Made by a program: the position numbers and the translations under genes. A DNA stretch of 64,000 nt from the NCBI RefSeq assembly GCF_016808095.1, contig NC_068974.1, positions 27,574,825-27,638,824 of the forward strand, given 5' to 3'. Positions 1 to 14,500 of this stretch are shown here, one piece after another. The notes beneath the pieces were generated by a model. It did not search any database and was not told where the DNA came from. It saw only the letters and a program-made list of their open reading frames with translations. The DNA comes from Vigna angularis (taxonomy: Eukaryota; Streptophyta; Magnoliopsida; Fabales; Fabaceae). Every line of letters starts with the position of its first letter. Positions within the stretch are counted from its first letter, which is position 1.

Positions 1-938
1 TAATAAAATATACTTCAGGAATATAAAAAATATTTTATACTTGAAGTTTTCTTTTATTTTTTTATTGTTACAATTCATCTATACGTTCTCTCTAAAACGT
101 TGCATTTTTTTTAGTACAATAATAGTAGCATCTACTTCAATTCAACCTTAAATGTACGTATTTCATTGTATTTAATTCAAAATTCTTTTACAACTTATTT
201 ATTTATTTTATATTCTTCTTAGAAGATACTTATCCTTTTTTATCATTAACATTTAGATCAATTAATATAACTTTCAATCCATTAACTATTGTATAGGGAC
301 CAGTAGTTTGGCTATCAAACAATTAAATATATTTAATAGAATATAATAAACAATTTTTGGAGTGGTTTTTATGAAATACTTTTTGAACACAAGTACTAAT
401 AATACAAAAGTCAATCATATGGTCCTAATATAAAACTTTGAGAAAAGATAACTAAATTATATTAATTTTATTTTATAATAATAATGAATGGATGACACAT
501 TACAGTACACACCAAAATCAAGAACATCTCAACAACTAAAAAACAGTGGTCGGTGCATCTCATCCTTATCCTCTCATCTTTTCCAACACAATTCCCCTCA
601 TTTTTTAAACGTTTCTTTCACATTATTCTCTTTCTCACACCTTTTATTTATTTTTATATAGAAAAATAAATAAAATGGCTAAATGATTATTTTGTATCTG
701 AATGTGTGAATCAATCAATAATAGTTTATTTATTAAAAAGGTGAATTTTAGCTTAGTTCTCGGATTTAAAAAAATTACAATAGCTATATCTTTTTGTAAA
801 TTATTCAAAATTAATTTGACATTTTAAGAATTAATTTAGCATTAGAAAGTTGGGTAGAAAAACTGATTTATAAGTTGCTTATATAACTGAATATAATTAT
901 CATATTTTTTTATTTTAAATCTTATAAGTTCGTATATC
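1..938. other. AT-rich upstream intergenic DNA
   Basis: No convincing coding region, RNA gene or mobile element is visible. The stretch is AT-rich, with many homopolymer runs, and leads into the promoter of the FLOE1-like gene. Confidence 0.6.
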
Positions 939-945
939 TATAAAA
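939..945 (+). promoter_or_regulatory. Candidate TATA box of the FLOE1-like gene
   Basis: TATAAAA lies about 195 bp before the ATG. A telo-box-like AAACCCTA follows at once, then a CT-rich leader (about 1,035-1,135) typical of plant 5' UTRs. The transcription start itself cannot be seen from the sequence. Confidence 0.5.
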
Positions 946-1140
946 ACCCTACCATTTTCTCCTTTTCGAGAAGTGTTACCAATACGATACTTAGTTTTGC
1001 GGAAAAGCAAAGTAACGACGCAGCATTCTATACACATCTTCTTCTCTCTCTCTCTGAAGATTTTTTCTCTCTCTTCGGACCCTTTTTCTCTCTGAATTCA
1101 TTCTTCTGTACGCATCATCCATCATCTTCAATCTCCGGCC

Positions 1141-4100
1141 ATGGCGTCTGGATCATCGGGTCGCGGAAACTCTGCCTCCAAAGGGTTTGATTTCGGTTCC
1201 GACGACATCCTCTGCTCCTACGATGACTACGCCAATCGCGATTCCAGTTCCAACGGCAATCACACGGATCCGGTAATTGCTCCCAATTCAACTATGGTAT
1301 ATTTACCCATGTGCCTTTTGCGTCAATTCGTGCGTTGACTCGCGCGTTTATGGTCTCTGAGGGCAAGTTCAGGATATGGGTCTCGGCCGTTTGGAGTAAA
1401 AGTTATTAGGGTTTTGGGAAGTTATCATTTTTAGTGATAAAAGTGTAATATTGACGGTGGAGGTTTCTATTTTGTTGTATGTTTTCTCCCATTCTCTATA
1501 TCCCTGATCGTGGTTTTGGTTGTAATTGTTGAGACTGGATGGGTTATTTGGTTGTTTACGTTGGTTTCGGAAAGTGAATGAGTTGCTGGGAGTTGAAATT
1601 GTGAAGATTGGAGTGACTTGCTGAGTTAGGGTTGGTGACATGCTAGGATGTCAGTTCGAGGTTGTATGCATGTTTTAGTAAAATTGTGGTGAATGAATGT
1701 GAAGCTGATTTCATCAAGTGTTGTGGAATTCCTTCTGGTTGGTGAAGTTACTTTTGACTTATTGGTGTATAACAGAAGCTTTAATTAATTCGTTGAGGGT
1801 TTATTTGAGCTGTTGAGTGGTGGATGGGTTGTTGGGAGTTGAAATAGGAAAAGTTCGAGTGACTTGCCCAGTTTTGGGTTTATGCTGTTCTGTAATGGCT
1901 AGTGAAATCTTAGAATGTGAGTTCGTGTTGTGATTGAAAGTTTTACTGAAATATGTGTTTATCTGGGTGGGCCCAAGGTATTTTGGAGTTTATTTAGGAG
2001 TGTGGAGGGCATGAATGCATTAGCTGTTTGACTTTGAAAGAAGAGAAGTATATTGGTTGGATGTGAGAGGAAAAAGGAGTGTTCCACTGTAGTGTGCATT
2101 TGTATCCTGAGTTTTGGGTTTTCTTTATCCGTACACATGATTGAGTTTTTCATATGCAATTTGAATACATTGATGTGTGAGATGTACGAGGTCAACATGG
2201 TTGTCAGTTGGGAGAAATAGAATCAATGAGGGATTGTGTCCAAGTGTGCCACTTATATATGTTTTGGCAATTCAGATGCTGTGATGCTTTTAATTTGTGC
2301 ACTTTAGTTAGCTTGACTGATTGGTTGATTGTCATGATTCACTGGATGTTTGGAATATAATTGATCGGTCCTCACATCCAAAACTAAAACTAATGTGTTA
2401 TTTACCTTTTATGGTGTAGATATATGAGAATGGATGTAAGCAATAGTTCAATCCCTTGAATCATGTCAAGAAGGGAATCGGTGAAAATTAGGGAAATACC
2501 ATAGTTTAAGATGAGGAGACTGATGATAACATAATTTTTGTTTTATGCTTAAAGTGGTAAAGTGATGTTTTCTCATTGAATCAAATTGCTTATTATGGGT
2601 AACCAGAGTTTTTTGTTTACTCATAATTATTGTGCTTGCTTTCTTCTTAGTTTTCTTTACCATTCTCATGCTTATTGTTTCCTATATTATGTGTATTCTT
2701 GTACTGGCTATGATTTATATGATGTCTTTTCTAATCTAGTATCCACATACATTCTGCAGGATTTTCACAAAGCAAGGATGCCGAGGACTCAAATGTTTAC
2801 TGCTACTGCCTATAATCCACCTGAAGATTCTTTAAGCCAAGATGTGATTGCGACTGTAGAGAAGAGTATGAAAAAATATGCTGACAACCTCATGCGTTTT
2901 CTAGAGGGAATTAGTTCAAGGCTATCACAGTTGGAATTATACTGTTACAATCTTGACAAATCTATTGGAGAAATGAGATCAGATTTAACTCGTGACCATG
3001 TGGAGCAAGATTCAAGGCTGAAATCTCTTGAAAAGCACCTTCAAGAAGTAAGTTACTACTATAATTGATAATATCTATAATAGTTTGTTAGCATCGAAAT
3101 TATATTGTGCTGTTACTAACATCATTCCATCTTATCTTCCAATTTTTATCCTCCAGCCCAAACTTTGGGGGTGTGTGGAATCTAAATCATTGATGTAATT
3201 ATAATCATTAATTTACTATTTTACTCATTCATAAGTGGTATTGCAAACCCTTGTTTTTATTTTCTCAGCCAGCCTCCTCCCAACCGTAGATATGATTCTC
3301 CATAGTGTCATCAAGTCACATAATAACCTGGTAACTGCCAGATTATGATATTTTATAAGCATAATAGAGACAAGAACAAACTCATATATATTGACACAAT
3401 TCTAAGAGATATTAAAGTTTTTTTCCTTAAATGATTTTGATTTGATTGAATCAACCTGTACTTGGACCTAGGGGTGTTATTTTGATAGTTTGGACAAATC
3501 TTTAGATGGATAGAAAAGAATCTATTAATGCTTTTGTGATCTGTCAAAAATGCATTGAAAAAAAATCCAATTGATCCATGTTCAATTTAATCAAAACCAT
3601 CCATTGATTGCTAACTCCATTAATCACAATAACCCCACCCATCCTACCCATTTATTTCTGTTAACTAAAATAAGTGAATTGGATGTACTAATAGAGATTG
3701 TTTTGTCAACCTACTAGTGTAACTCAACTCACAGATTTAACTCATAAACCTGAAAATAATAACGTAATTTTGATGTGTTGAATGACCAACTTCAATTTTC
3801 CAAAAAAAAAAATACAAAGGAAACCAGTTAAAAAGTAAGCAAAGTTAACTAAAGTTACCATGACTTTTCCTGGGAAAAAGTCACTAAATCCCTTCCCAAA
3901 CTTGGAAGGGTTTACTTACTGTAAAAAAAGAATAATAAAAAATTTATTAATGACTAATTGCATGAGATAATATCTTTTAGGATTGTATTTTAATTTCATA
4001 GTAAAGAAAATTAGTAACCACAACAACAAAGAATGATAGTACAATAGTGCTAAAATAAGATTAAACATTACATGAATGACCAAGTCATATATGAATTTCA

Positions 4101-7100
4101 TAAAAACACACGTTCTTACACTGAAAGCATTTAAAACATAACTTAATTTCTTCAAATAGTTTGAGTACTAACAAAAACTGTTGAGTATAGTCAACGAGGG
4201 GAATTTTATGTTGATTTTGAACTTGCTGACTTGCTTCTTGACTTGAGAGTTTACACAAGTTTACAAAAGTTTAATGAGTGTATGAGTTTACTTAGAAAAG
4301 AGTTTGAAAGTGAGTTAACTTGCTTTATCTACCTGGGAACGTGAGCTCATAATAGGTCAGAGTTCATTCCAGAGTTTGACAACCTTGAATCCTACCTAGT
4401 CTACCATCACCCGCAACCAAGTAAATTTTTAAGTGCAAGAATAAGCAAGATAGAAAGCACCAAGGACAGGAACATATATGAATAACAGTTAGTGATTAAT
4501 TTTTATCCTTAGTCTTGTGCACAAGCATGCGTAGGTGGTTAGTTTCCGAGGCAGAGGCAATACACCTTTTTACCAGAATTTTTTTGTTTCATTCAAAACT
4601 GGAGGTGTGAAGGGTAATTGCCTCCATGTCTCTATCTGCACTGAAAAGTTGGTACTTCTTAGGGCCATTTATGCAGAATGATATTTTGATATATCAAATT
4701 CTAACTCAACTCTGTTCAAATGCATTATAATCTTTAGTTGCTTCTCTCTTTATTTTTCTTGGCACATGTTTGGCGAAGATGAAATGAGTACGAAATAGAG
4801 AGGATGGAGAGGTTAAATAGATGAGAAATAAGGGATTTTCCTGGTTTGGTTAGGTGGAAATGGGAGGAGACAAAAAAAAAGGGTGTACCTTTGTTTCCTT
4901 GCTATACTGCATGGAATTGTGAGTGGGGAGACAATTGGACCTTGTGGCGGTTTGAAACTGAGAAATTGTGCAGTCCTACGGTAGTTTTTGCTGTTCAAAA
5001 TGCGACAAATTCTGCATTACTAGCTGTTTTATACATTACTGATGATATTAAACTGCCAATAATGTATAATGGTTGGTTTTAAAAAGCATAATTGATTTTC
5101 ACTAATCACAATAGGTCGTGTGAATTAAAAATCAATTTACAAGCGACATTTTTATATATTTTTCCTTTTCTTTTTTCATATCTCTTTATTTCTCTTAAAA
5201 TGGACATTCATTATTTTATTTGTCATCTATTATTTTCCTTCTTACCACAAACACACTCTAATTGTTTGAATGAGGGTAATATGGGAATAATAGTCATAGT
5301 AATTCATTCTGTTTCATTCACTTTCCAAACAATAGAATGAAAATGCATTCTATTCCATATTAATCCATTTTGCTCTGCTCATCATTAGATATTCAAAAAA
5401 ATTATAGTGTGTACTCAACTTGAAATAAAATAAAAAATAATGTGTGCTCATCATTAGATATTTTATCAGGTGCATAGATGCACTGTAAGATGTGTTTCAT
5501 TTGTACCTGGTTGATATGCATACCACATTACCACCAGAGTAGCACCTACTTCCTAGCTCATTTCAAAACACAAATCTCATTGTCCTTGTGGAAATGTAAT
5601 CTAGCAAAAAGTACCTGTGTAATCAACAGTCAAAACCTTTTACAAAGTTGGACCTGGATAAAAGGCACCATTGTATTTTTTGACGAAAATAAACTCTTTG
5701 GAGATCTAAATCCTTTTTTAATGATTTCAGTTTATTTTTCTTCATCTTTCTCAATCTCTGATTCTTTAGCTAGGATATCCAAGCACAGCCACGAGGTAAT
5801 TTCAAAAGACGAAGTTATCTCCAATTGTGTTGCAGGATATCCTGGTGTTCCTAGCTTGCTCAGTGCTACAAGTGGTAGGGATCCTTTGTGTTGAATATGA
5901 GGGCTGGTGCGGGGCATAAGTCGAATGGTTTAGTTGGTCTTACGACAGATCTCTGGCCCCGAAGGAGTTGGATTAGAAGTACCATAATGGGTCAGGATTT
6001 TTGGGTTGCTCTTTAGTAATGTGAACCTAGAATATTAGTCTTTATCTGAATATGCAAACCCAGCCAGTCTTATATCGATTTGCAGATTTTTAATATACTT
6101 TGTTCATCAAGGTTAACAATTACCAACCCTGTGCAGTATTGCTAAATTAAGAATTCATTACTACTGGAATAAGTTGAACAGTACTCCCAACCTTAAACAC
6201 TCTCGTGTTTCTTCTGTAGGTTCACAGGTCTGTACAAATTTTAAGAGACAAGCAAGAGCTGGCTGACACTCAGAAAGAATTGGCCAAGCTTCAACTTGCT
6301 CAGAAAGAATCATCTTCCTCCACCCATTCACAGTCCAACGAGGAGAGATCATCACCAACCACAGATCCTAAAAAAACTGACAATGCATCTGATGCAAACA
6401 ACCAGCAGTTGGCTCTTGCTCTACCTCATCAAATTTCCCCTCAGCAGCAGCCTGCAGCGCCTCCTGCTCAGGCTCAGGCACCTGCATCAAATGTGACTCA
6501 AGCCCCTCAGCAACCTCCTTATTACATGCCTCCCACCCCTCTGCAGAATACACCTGTGCCCCAGAACCAGTATTTGCCTTCTGATCAACAATATCGAACT
6601 CCCCAACTTTTGGCCCCACAACCAACACCATCTCAAGTAACACCGACCCCACCCGTGCAACAATTTTCTCACTATCAACAGCAACAGCCACAACCTCAAC
6701 AACAACAGCAGCAGCTCCAGCAGCAACAACAGTGGTCACAGCAGGTGCCATCACCTCAGCCACCCTCAATGCAATCTCAAACAAGACCCCCCTCTCCAGC
6801 TATGTACCCTCCATACCAGCCGAACCAAGCAACAAACCCATCACCTGCAGAAACACTTCCAAACAGCATGCCCATGCAAGTGCCGTATTCAGGAGTTCCA
6901 CCGCCAGGATCTAGCCGAGCTGACACAATACCATATGGATATGGAGGAGCTGGAAGAACAGTTCCACAACAGCCTCCACCCCAGCAGATGAAGGGTTCTT
7001 TTCCTGCACCACCAGGTGAGATGTATGGACCTACTGGTTCTCTCCCGGCCCTTCCTCCTCCTGGTAGTGCATACATGATGTATGAGGGTGAGGGAGGAAG

Positions 7101-7401
7101 AACGCATCATCCACCACAACCTCATTTTACTCAACCTGGATATCCTCCAACAAGTGGTTCCCTTCAGAACCCCCCAAGCCATAATCTAATGGTTCGAAAT
7201 CCCAACCAGTCGCAGTTTGTCCGCAACCATCCCTACAATGAGTTGATTGAGAAATTGGTGAGCATGGGATTCAGGGGAGACCATGTTGTCAGTGTGATCC
7301 AGAGGATGGAGGAGAGTGGACAGGCCATTGATTTCAATTCGGTACTTGACAGGTTGAATGTGCATAGCTCTGTGGGTCCTCAGAGAGGATGGTCAGGGTG
7401 A
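1141..7401 (+). CDS. FLOE1: FLOE1-like DUF1421 protein (3 exons)
   Basis: Three exons joined by GT-AG introns, all phase 0: 1141-1272, 2760-3047 and 6220-7401 (TGA), giving about 533 residues. The ATG at 1141 opens a Ser/Asp-rich N-terminus (DFGSDDILCSYDDY). Exon 2 (residues 45-140) and the start of exon 3 form a likely coiled coil (SRLSQLELYCYNLDKSIGEM). Residues of about 190-440 are rich in Gln, Pro and Ser and include a poly-Gln run near 6,690-6,735. The C-terminus (about 481-533, NELIEKLVSMGFRGDHVV) is the DUF1421 region. This order matches the FLOE family; Arabidopsis FLOE1 is a seed protein that forms hydration-dependent condensates and restrains germination under water stress. The exact paralogue is inferred from overall resemblance. 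In genomic DNA exon 2 is open upstream into intron 1, so a start at 2,586 would be wrong. Confidence 0.9.
3048..6219 (+). other. Intron 2 of the FLOE1-like gene (3.17 kb)
   Basis: This long intron begins GTAAGT and ends in a pyrimidine-rich tract plus TAG. It holds AT-rich sequence and short open frames but no recognisable protein domain. It makes up about half of the gene's length. Confidence 0.8.
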
Positions 7402-9970
7402 TCAACAACTTTTCTGAACAATACTTGTCTGCCAAACTAATACTCTGTTCAAACCCTCAAATCATTGCGTGTTTTAGTATGCATTGAATAAAAGTTTTAT
7501 GTAATGTGATGGTTTATCTTCCTATGTAAAAAATGCCTTGAGATGTGAGGATTGTCTAGTATTTATGCAGAAAATCCTCCACTTGCTCTTTTCTATTTTT
7601 TTAACTTATATTTTAAAGTATATGAAACTTTAGATTATTGGTAATCCCCTTGTTTTTTTTTTTTTACTTTATATGCTCAATATATATATTTATTAGTTAT
7701 AGTATATGAAAAAAAATTTAGGGGTAAAAACTTTAAAGCATAAGTAAAGGATGATTCTGGTCTTTATATTTTAAAACTGGTGGTGGTTTTGATTCTTGTA
7801 CTTTGTAAACTGTAGTAATTTGGTCCTTTGTCAGGTCAAAATGATATAGGGTAAGGAATAAAATTTATAACATTTTATAATTGCATAGGATTAAGAAGTT
7901 GACCCCGTATGGACTAAGACTAGTTCTCATCAAATTTGAAAGACATCTTATTTTATCCAAAATTTACTGGAGTTAGACATTTGTTAAGGAATCATTATTC
8001 ATTCATTCTTTTAGCTTATTTCAGAACAACCCAAAGTTCTTTTCTAACGAATTTCTGGACTATAAGAATTTTTCGAGTACAATGAAATATCATTTTCATA
8101 TGAATAATCAAATATTAAGTAAGAATAAGGTATTATTGAATCGCTTTGTTTGGTACCCAATTGAAGAGGCCGCAAGCCCACAACTGTGAGAGTTACGGTA
8201 GAAAATAAAAAACAGTCAAAAGAGAGAAGGAAACTCCAATGCCACAGATGGCAGAATATTCCCTCAATGGGTGAGAACGAAAACTTCTTTTTATGGGATT
8301 TGTGTTTTTTCCAAATTTAATTTTTTTGTTGCTTAAATTTTACAGACCATGTATTAATAGAATTTTTCATTTTGTTTATAACAATTTTTATATAGATTAG
8401 ACAAGTCAATTATTTTACTTGATCATATTTATTTTTGTTAATAAAAAAAGAAATACAAGGTAGATGAGACGAACAAAAGGTGCATGTGCAGGGGAGGGTA
8501 AGGTAAAGTCTCTGTCTCGATGCCATTTGCAGACTTTTGCAATGAATCATACATTTTTTAATATAAGAATAATAATATAATAATATAATGATGAATCCAT
8601 AGTTAGTGGAGTTTTGGTCACCTATCACGATGTTTGTGCTTCAAATTGCATTTCAATTAAGTATATATTTTATTACATATTCGCTGGTCAATTTATTGTT
8701 CGGAACATAAGAGCACGTTGGTATTTTTTTTCTTTTACACATAATTCTAAAGTTATGGCAATAAGGGGTAGTATTTTTTTTGTCGGATCGGGTTGCGGGT
8801 AGCGGATTAAGTAGCAGGTGAATTTTTTTTGTTGGGTCAGGTTGTGGGTAGACACTATTTATGTCCGACCCGATCTGTTGTCATCCCTACTAATATCTAA
8901 TTATATAATATCTAATTATATGAACTATCCTATTTATAAATTATAATGAGTAAAGCGTATTATTGTGGTTATATTACTATTTTTACTGTGGTCAAGACTT
9001 AAAAGTCATATGACCTTGCAAAACTCACTCTTTGAATATAAATTAATTTTAAGAGCTTACAAAAAATTTATTGTGTTTCCTTTAGTGAAAATGGTGCTTG
9101 CATAGTTAAATTTTCTTAATTAGTTTCTTCTCTTGTCTTTTTGGAGCTACCAAAGAGTCTATCAAGTCTTGCCATCTTAGAGCTAACAAATATTGTGTCA
9201 AGAGACTAATAAAGAATAAGGGTTGCTTATATTTGGTAAGGTACTCACCATTTTACCTTTCCTCGTTTCAATTCCAATTGCATCCTTATGTTAATATAAA
9301 TTGTTTTCATTCCATTTCTTGCATAATCTTTGTATTTTTTATAAGCTTCCATTTTTTAACTCACCATAATCTAAGGCTTGTCAATAATCACAAAAAACTC
9401 TCACCCAAATACCACTCCATTACCTAGGCAAGGTTTATCCAAAAAAATACCTCTCACACCCTTTTCTTAGTTTTCGATAATCAACCAAAAAAACCCATGA
9501 CACCACCCATAATTCAAACTAAATTTTCCTAAACCTTATCTAAGTATACACTGTAAAACCTATAATGTCCTTACTTAAGAGGTACATTATAGTATTATGC
9601 TTATATATTATTTATGTTTTAGTTTTTAATTTTGATGTGAGATTGGAGTTCGTCTATGTTTGGAACTTTCATACAATTTTGTCTTTGAATTTTAAAAATG
9701 AATGAATATAATCTTTTTAATCCAATTATCTTAAATTTCTTTATGTGTCAAACATGTTTTATTAGTAAATATGAAAACGGGAATGTGTTAAACAATATAA
9801 TAACTCAAATGTTAAATGAAACTTGTTTGATAGGTAAAAAGAATTAAACATAATTAGATGAAAAAAATTATATTAGTTTATTTTTAAAGCTTGAGAACCA
9901 AAATGTATCAAAGTTTTCAACAAGGAATAATTTCAATTTTATATCAAAGTTAAGGGATTAAAGACACATA
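7402..9970. other. Intergenic DNA after the FLOE1-like gene
   Basis: The first 100 bp or so after the stop is the likely 3' UTR (AATAAA at about 7,487). The rest is AT-rich and has no gene that I can support. GC-richer words around 8,780-8,880 (GGGTCGGG-like, then CCGACCCG) look like a small decayed repeat, but no termini could be assigned. Confidence 0.5.
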
Positions 9971-10098
<128 letters not shown>

Positions 10099-11045
10099 CA
10101 TCTCAAAAATATATAGTATAAACTATATAATCTAAAGTCATCACATGCATGATAAGATAGTACAATTATCCGACTAAAATATAAAGTATTATCTATACAG
10201 TTATCTAGAATAACTGTAGAATTTAAAACTTTATATACAACCGATCTATTTCAAAACTATCTACAATACTACACCACAACGAACTAAACGACTGGATTCT
10301 CTTCATCAAGTGCCTGCTCCACAGAGATCTCATCTCCTCTGCTCACACCTACAGGATGATCATAGCAAAGGAGAAACACCACACATACAACACACAAACA
10401 CAAAATAGAAGGGTAAGCTAGATATAAAAACATTCATATAATTATAGAACATAGATTATGCACATGCTAACTTAGGCAAGATAAATTAGTTCAGACATTC
10501 TAATATGTTAAGACCTATAACAGACCGTCCGGACTGAGAATGAATACCATGCTATGACGGGTTTTGCACTTATGGTGGCCTCTACTGCTTTGCAAAGCCA
10601 TTGTCATGGGTTTCCCCCTACCACACACACACAAGGTTAGTCAGTTTCGCACAATAGACCTCCAAGTAGCGTTTACACTAAGACCTCCTACCACTCTCAC
10701 CACGTGAATCAATCCTCTCTATGTGAGAACGAAAGTTCATTAGAGTGTTAGGATAACCCCCCATACTAAGCTTCCTCTATTCATTCTCAAACACACTTAC
10801 ATCTCACCAAGAGATTCCACTTTGAAACTCACTTTTACCACATTGAAATCATACTTTCATTCACTTTGAATTCCCATTTTATACCTTTTATATTCATATA
10901 ATTCAATACACCTTCATACATAGCATTCAATGATTTACCATCATTCAAACAACTCATGAACCAATAAGAAAATAATGAACTAGACTTAAATAATTCGCTT
11001 AGCGCACCTTCTCGCATAGAGAGTGTAGAGGTTTCTCGCACAGCG

Positions 11046-11477
11046 TATTAGGATTATACCTAATCCATTACTGTCATAAAGACATTAACCATTTCTGTTT
11101 TACAAGGTTTTACTGTTACTCGTTTTTAGTTGTTAGTTAGAGCTCTATAAATAGAGCTCTCCTCTTTACCTTTCAACACTCTCTGTATCAATGCTTATCA
11201 AACTATAATAAAACAAGGAAAGAAAACACTTTTCTTACCTCTTTTGATTTCCTCTTCAACTTTGTCTTCTCCGGTGTCGTGAGCCACCGTCTCCTCCGCC
11301 GCTGACAGCACCGCTGCTCCATCGCCAGAAGGAACCCTCCATCGCTCCGTTCTCTCTCTTCCTACGCTCGTTCATCACAATGATTGCGTGGCAGTATTAC
11401 TCTGCCTACGCTTATTCACTACAGGCCATTGTGGGCTGGGCCACAAGGACATCTACAGTGCTGGGCCAGTTCTAATA
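11046..11477 (+). repeat. 5' LTR of the copia element
   Basis: It begins TATTAGGATT and ends TTCTAATA. A TATAAATA box lies at the centre of a perfect 22-bp inverted repeat at 11,139-11,160 (arms AGAGCTCTAT and ATAGAGCTCT). The later part is CT-rich with GC-rich stretches. Ten positions differ from the 3' LTR by eye. Confidence 0.95.
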
Positions 11478-11489
11478 TGGTATCAGAGC
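11478..11489 (+). other. Primer binding site, initiator tRNA-Met
   Basis: TGGTATCAGAGC directly follows the 5' LTR. It is the usual plant copia primer site, complementary to the 3' end of initiator tRNA-Met, and it fixes the LTR boundary. Confidence 0.95.
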
Positions 11490-11559
11490 TGCTCTGCTTC
11501 CGTAGCCTCTGATTCAATTCTTGGTATCTTCTTGGGCTGTTTCTTGGATTCTTTCTCTC

Positions 11560-14500
11560 ATGGATCAATCATCCAATACACCCATTTCTTACTATACAGC
11601 TGAAGCATCCAACCCATCCAGCCCCTACTATCTACACCCTGGTGAGAACCCAGGTCTCACCCTCATTGCCCAAACTCTAAACGAGAACAATTATTCCTCA
11701 TGGAGCAGAAGCATGAGGAGAGCTCTTCTGTCCAAAAACAAAACAAAGTTCATTGACGGGTCCATAAAGAAACCCCAGAAATCTGATGTGCTGTTTGATG
11801 CATGGGAAAGGTGTAATGTAATGATACTGTCCTGGATAACAAAGACATTCTCCCCACAGATTGCTGAAAGCGTCATATACGTTGAAGAGGCTAAGGAATT
11901 ATGGGATGAGCTGAAAGAAAGATTCTCTAAAGGGGACTACTTCAAGATTTCTGACTTGCTACAGGATATACATTCTATCAAACAGGGAGAGAGAGGAGTG
12001 AGTCAATTCTTTACTGATTTAAAGATCTTATGGGAAGAATTGGAATTTTTAAGACACATTCCCACTTGCACATGCAACATACCATGCACCTGTGATCTTT
12101 CAAGAATCACCTTCAAATACAGGGAAATGGAACATGTAATATGTTTCGTGAAAGGGTTAAATGACTCCTACAGCACCGTTAAGACACAAATCCTTTTAAT
12201 GGATCCTCTACCTAATATCAATCAAGTCTTCTATCTCATTATGCAGCAAGAGAGACAAGAGAAAAATAGCTCTCCTGAAGTCAAGATTCTGGCAAGTACC
12301 ACTGATAAAAACAATCAGTGGAAGGGCCAAGGAAGGGGATCTGGATTTCGTGGTCAAGGTAGAGGAAGGGGTAGGAATCCTAACTATGGCAAGCAATGTT
12401 CCTTTTGCAACAAGATGAATCACACCATAGATGAATGCTACTCTAAGCATGGATACCCCCCTTGGTACAAGAAGGGAGACAGCAACCAAAACAACCAAAA
12501 CAAGATGGCTGACTGGGGTTCTGCAAATGCATGCCAGAACAGCACTGAACCTGCAGGTGTTCAGAGCACTCATCCAGCAAGCAATAGTGACATCTTTCAG
12601 TCCTTCACAACTGAACAGATGCAAAAACTTCTAAAAATGATAGACAAAGCCGATGAGCCCTCTCACAGAGTTAATCAAGTCCAGAGAAATGACACTCAAC
12701 ACAAACAAGGTACTCTTTCCTGGATTATAGACACTGGTGCCACAGATCATGTGACACATGATAAAACAAACTTTGTGACCTTTTACAAAATTAAACCAGT
12801 TTCTGTAAAACTGCCAAACAACTCTATTCTAACTGCTGAACACGCTGGGACAGTGCAATTTTCGAAAAATTTTATCATTTTTAATGTTCTCTATATTCCT
12901 GAATTTTGTTTTAATTTGATCTCTGTTCAAAGTCTCATTAAGGACCTAGATTGCAGTCTAACCTTTTCCTCTAAGACCTGCCAGATAAAGGAGAATCATA
13001 CATTGAGGATGATTGGATGTGCTAATTCCTGGAAGGGGCTCTATTATCTGCAAGTTTCTCCTAAGTCTGATCACAGATTTACTGCTAAAACTGCTCTTTC
13101 TTTTAAAAATCTTGATGTAAACCTGTGGCATTGTAGATTAGGCCATCCAGGTGACAAGGTTATGAAATACATATCTGAGAACTTTCCCTATGTTAAAACT
13201 GATACTGATATTGTTTGTGACACCTGTCATTATGCTAAGCAACGAAAGCTATCTTTTCCTAAGAGTACTTCTGCCTCTACTGACTTTTTTGACATTATTC
13301 ATTGTGATATTTGGGGTCCTCTTAATACTATTTCTGTCCATGGTCATAAATATTTCCTCACTATAGTAGATTATTACAGTAGACACACATGGATTTTTCT
13401 AATGAACAACAAGGGTCAAACTAGAGAATTATTGCAAAACTTTGTTACTAAGATTAGGAATCAATTTAACAAATTAATCAAAATCGTTAGATCTGATAAT
13501 GGCCCTGAGTTTAATTGTATGGACTTCTACAACATGCATGGGATCAACCATCAAAAGAGTTGTGTTGAGACCCCAGAACAAAACTCTGTTGTTGAAAGAA
13601 AGCACCAACATATTCTAAATGTGACCCGTAGCTTACTCTTTCAATCTAATCTACCTAATGCTTACTGGTCCTATGCCGTTGGCCATGCTGTTTATCTGAT
13701 AAACAGGCTGCCCACTGTCATCCTTAACCACAGAACTCCTCATGAACTCCTCTACAAGCTGCCTCCCACCTACTTGGATCTCAAGACCTTTGGCAGCTTA
13801 TGTTTTGCCTCCACTCTTGAGAATAACAGGGGTAAGCTCGACCCTAGAGCTAGAAAAGGAATCCTTTTAGGATACAAACATGGTGTGAAAGGGTACATCA
13901 TGCTTGACATCAATACCAAAGAACTCTTTATAAGTAGAAATGTTGTTTTTCATGAGAACATTTTTCCCTACAAAGAGGGGCAGGGCAGCAGAGAAGAATG
14001 TAACATTGAAAGAGACAAGGCTAATACTTTGAATGACCTCCTAAAGGACCAGTATCCCACTGATGATGGCAGAAATGACGATTTGGATACTGCTGGTCCA
14101 GCAGCAGTAGAACACCCAGGAGAACAGCTCTCTGACGATGAAAATGACAGTGAAGATACAGAAACCAGCCAGGAAAGTCAATAACAGAGAAGGTCTGACA
14201 GACCCAGAAGACCTCCCACATACTTGAAAGATTATGTTCACCAGGTGAATCAATCCTCATCTATTCAGAACAGTCTTAAAACACCATACCCTATTTCTGA
14301 TATGTTATGCTGTGATAATCTTTCAGACAAACATTTGAAATACACTATGACTATCACTGGAAACAAGGAACCCAGATCATACAATGAAGCAAAAGGGATG
14401 AATGAATGGGTAGAGGCCATGCATAGAGAAATTAAAGCACTGCAAGACAATGATACATGGGTTCTGACTCAATTGCCCCCAGGGAAAAATACTATAGGCT

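Noticed and set aside
2586..2759. N-terminal extension of the exon 2 frame
   Set aside because: This part is the pyrimidine-rich end of intron 1, before the CTGCAG acceptor.
6368..7182. Long minus-strand open frames over the FLOE1-like exon 3
   Set aside because: They are shadows of the Gln/Pro-rich coding strand, made of repeated Val/Leu codons, with no domain and no start context.
14182..14184. Programmed readthrough in the copia pol
   Set aside because: The stop sits between integrase and RT, not at the gag-pol border, and no readthrough context is evident.
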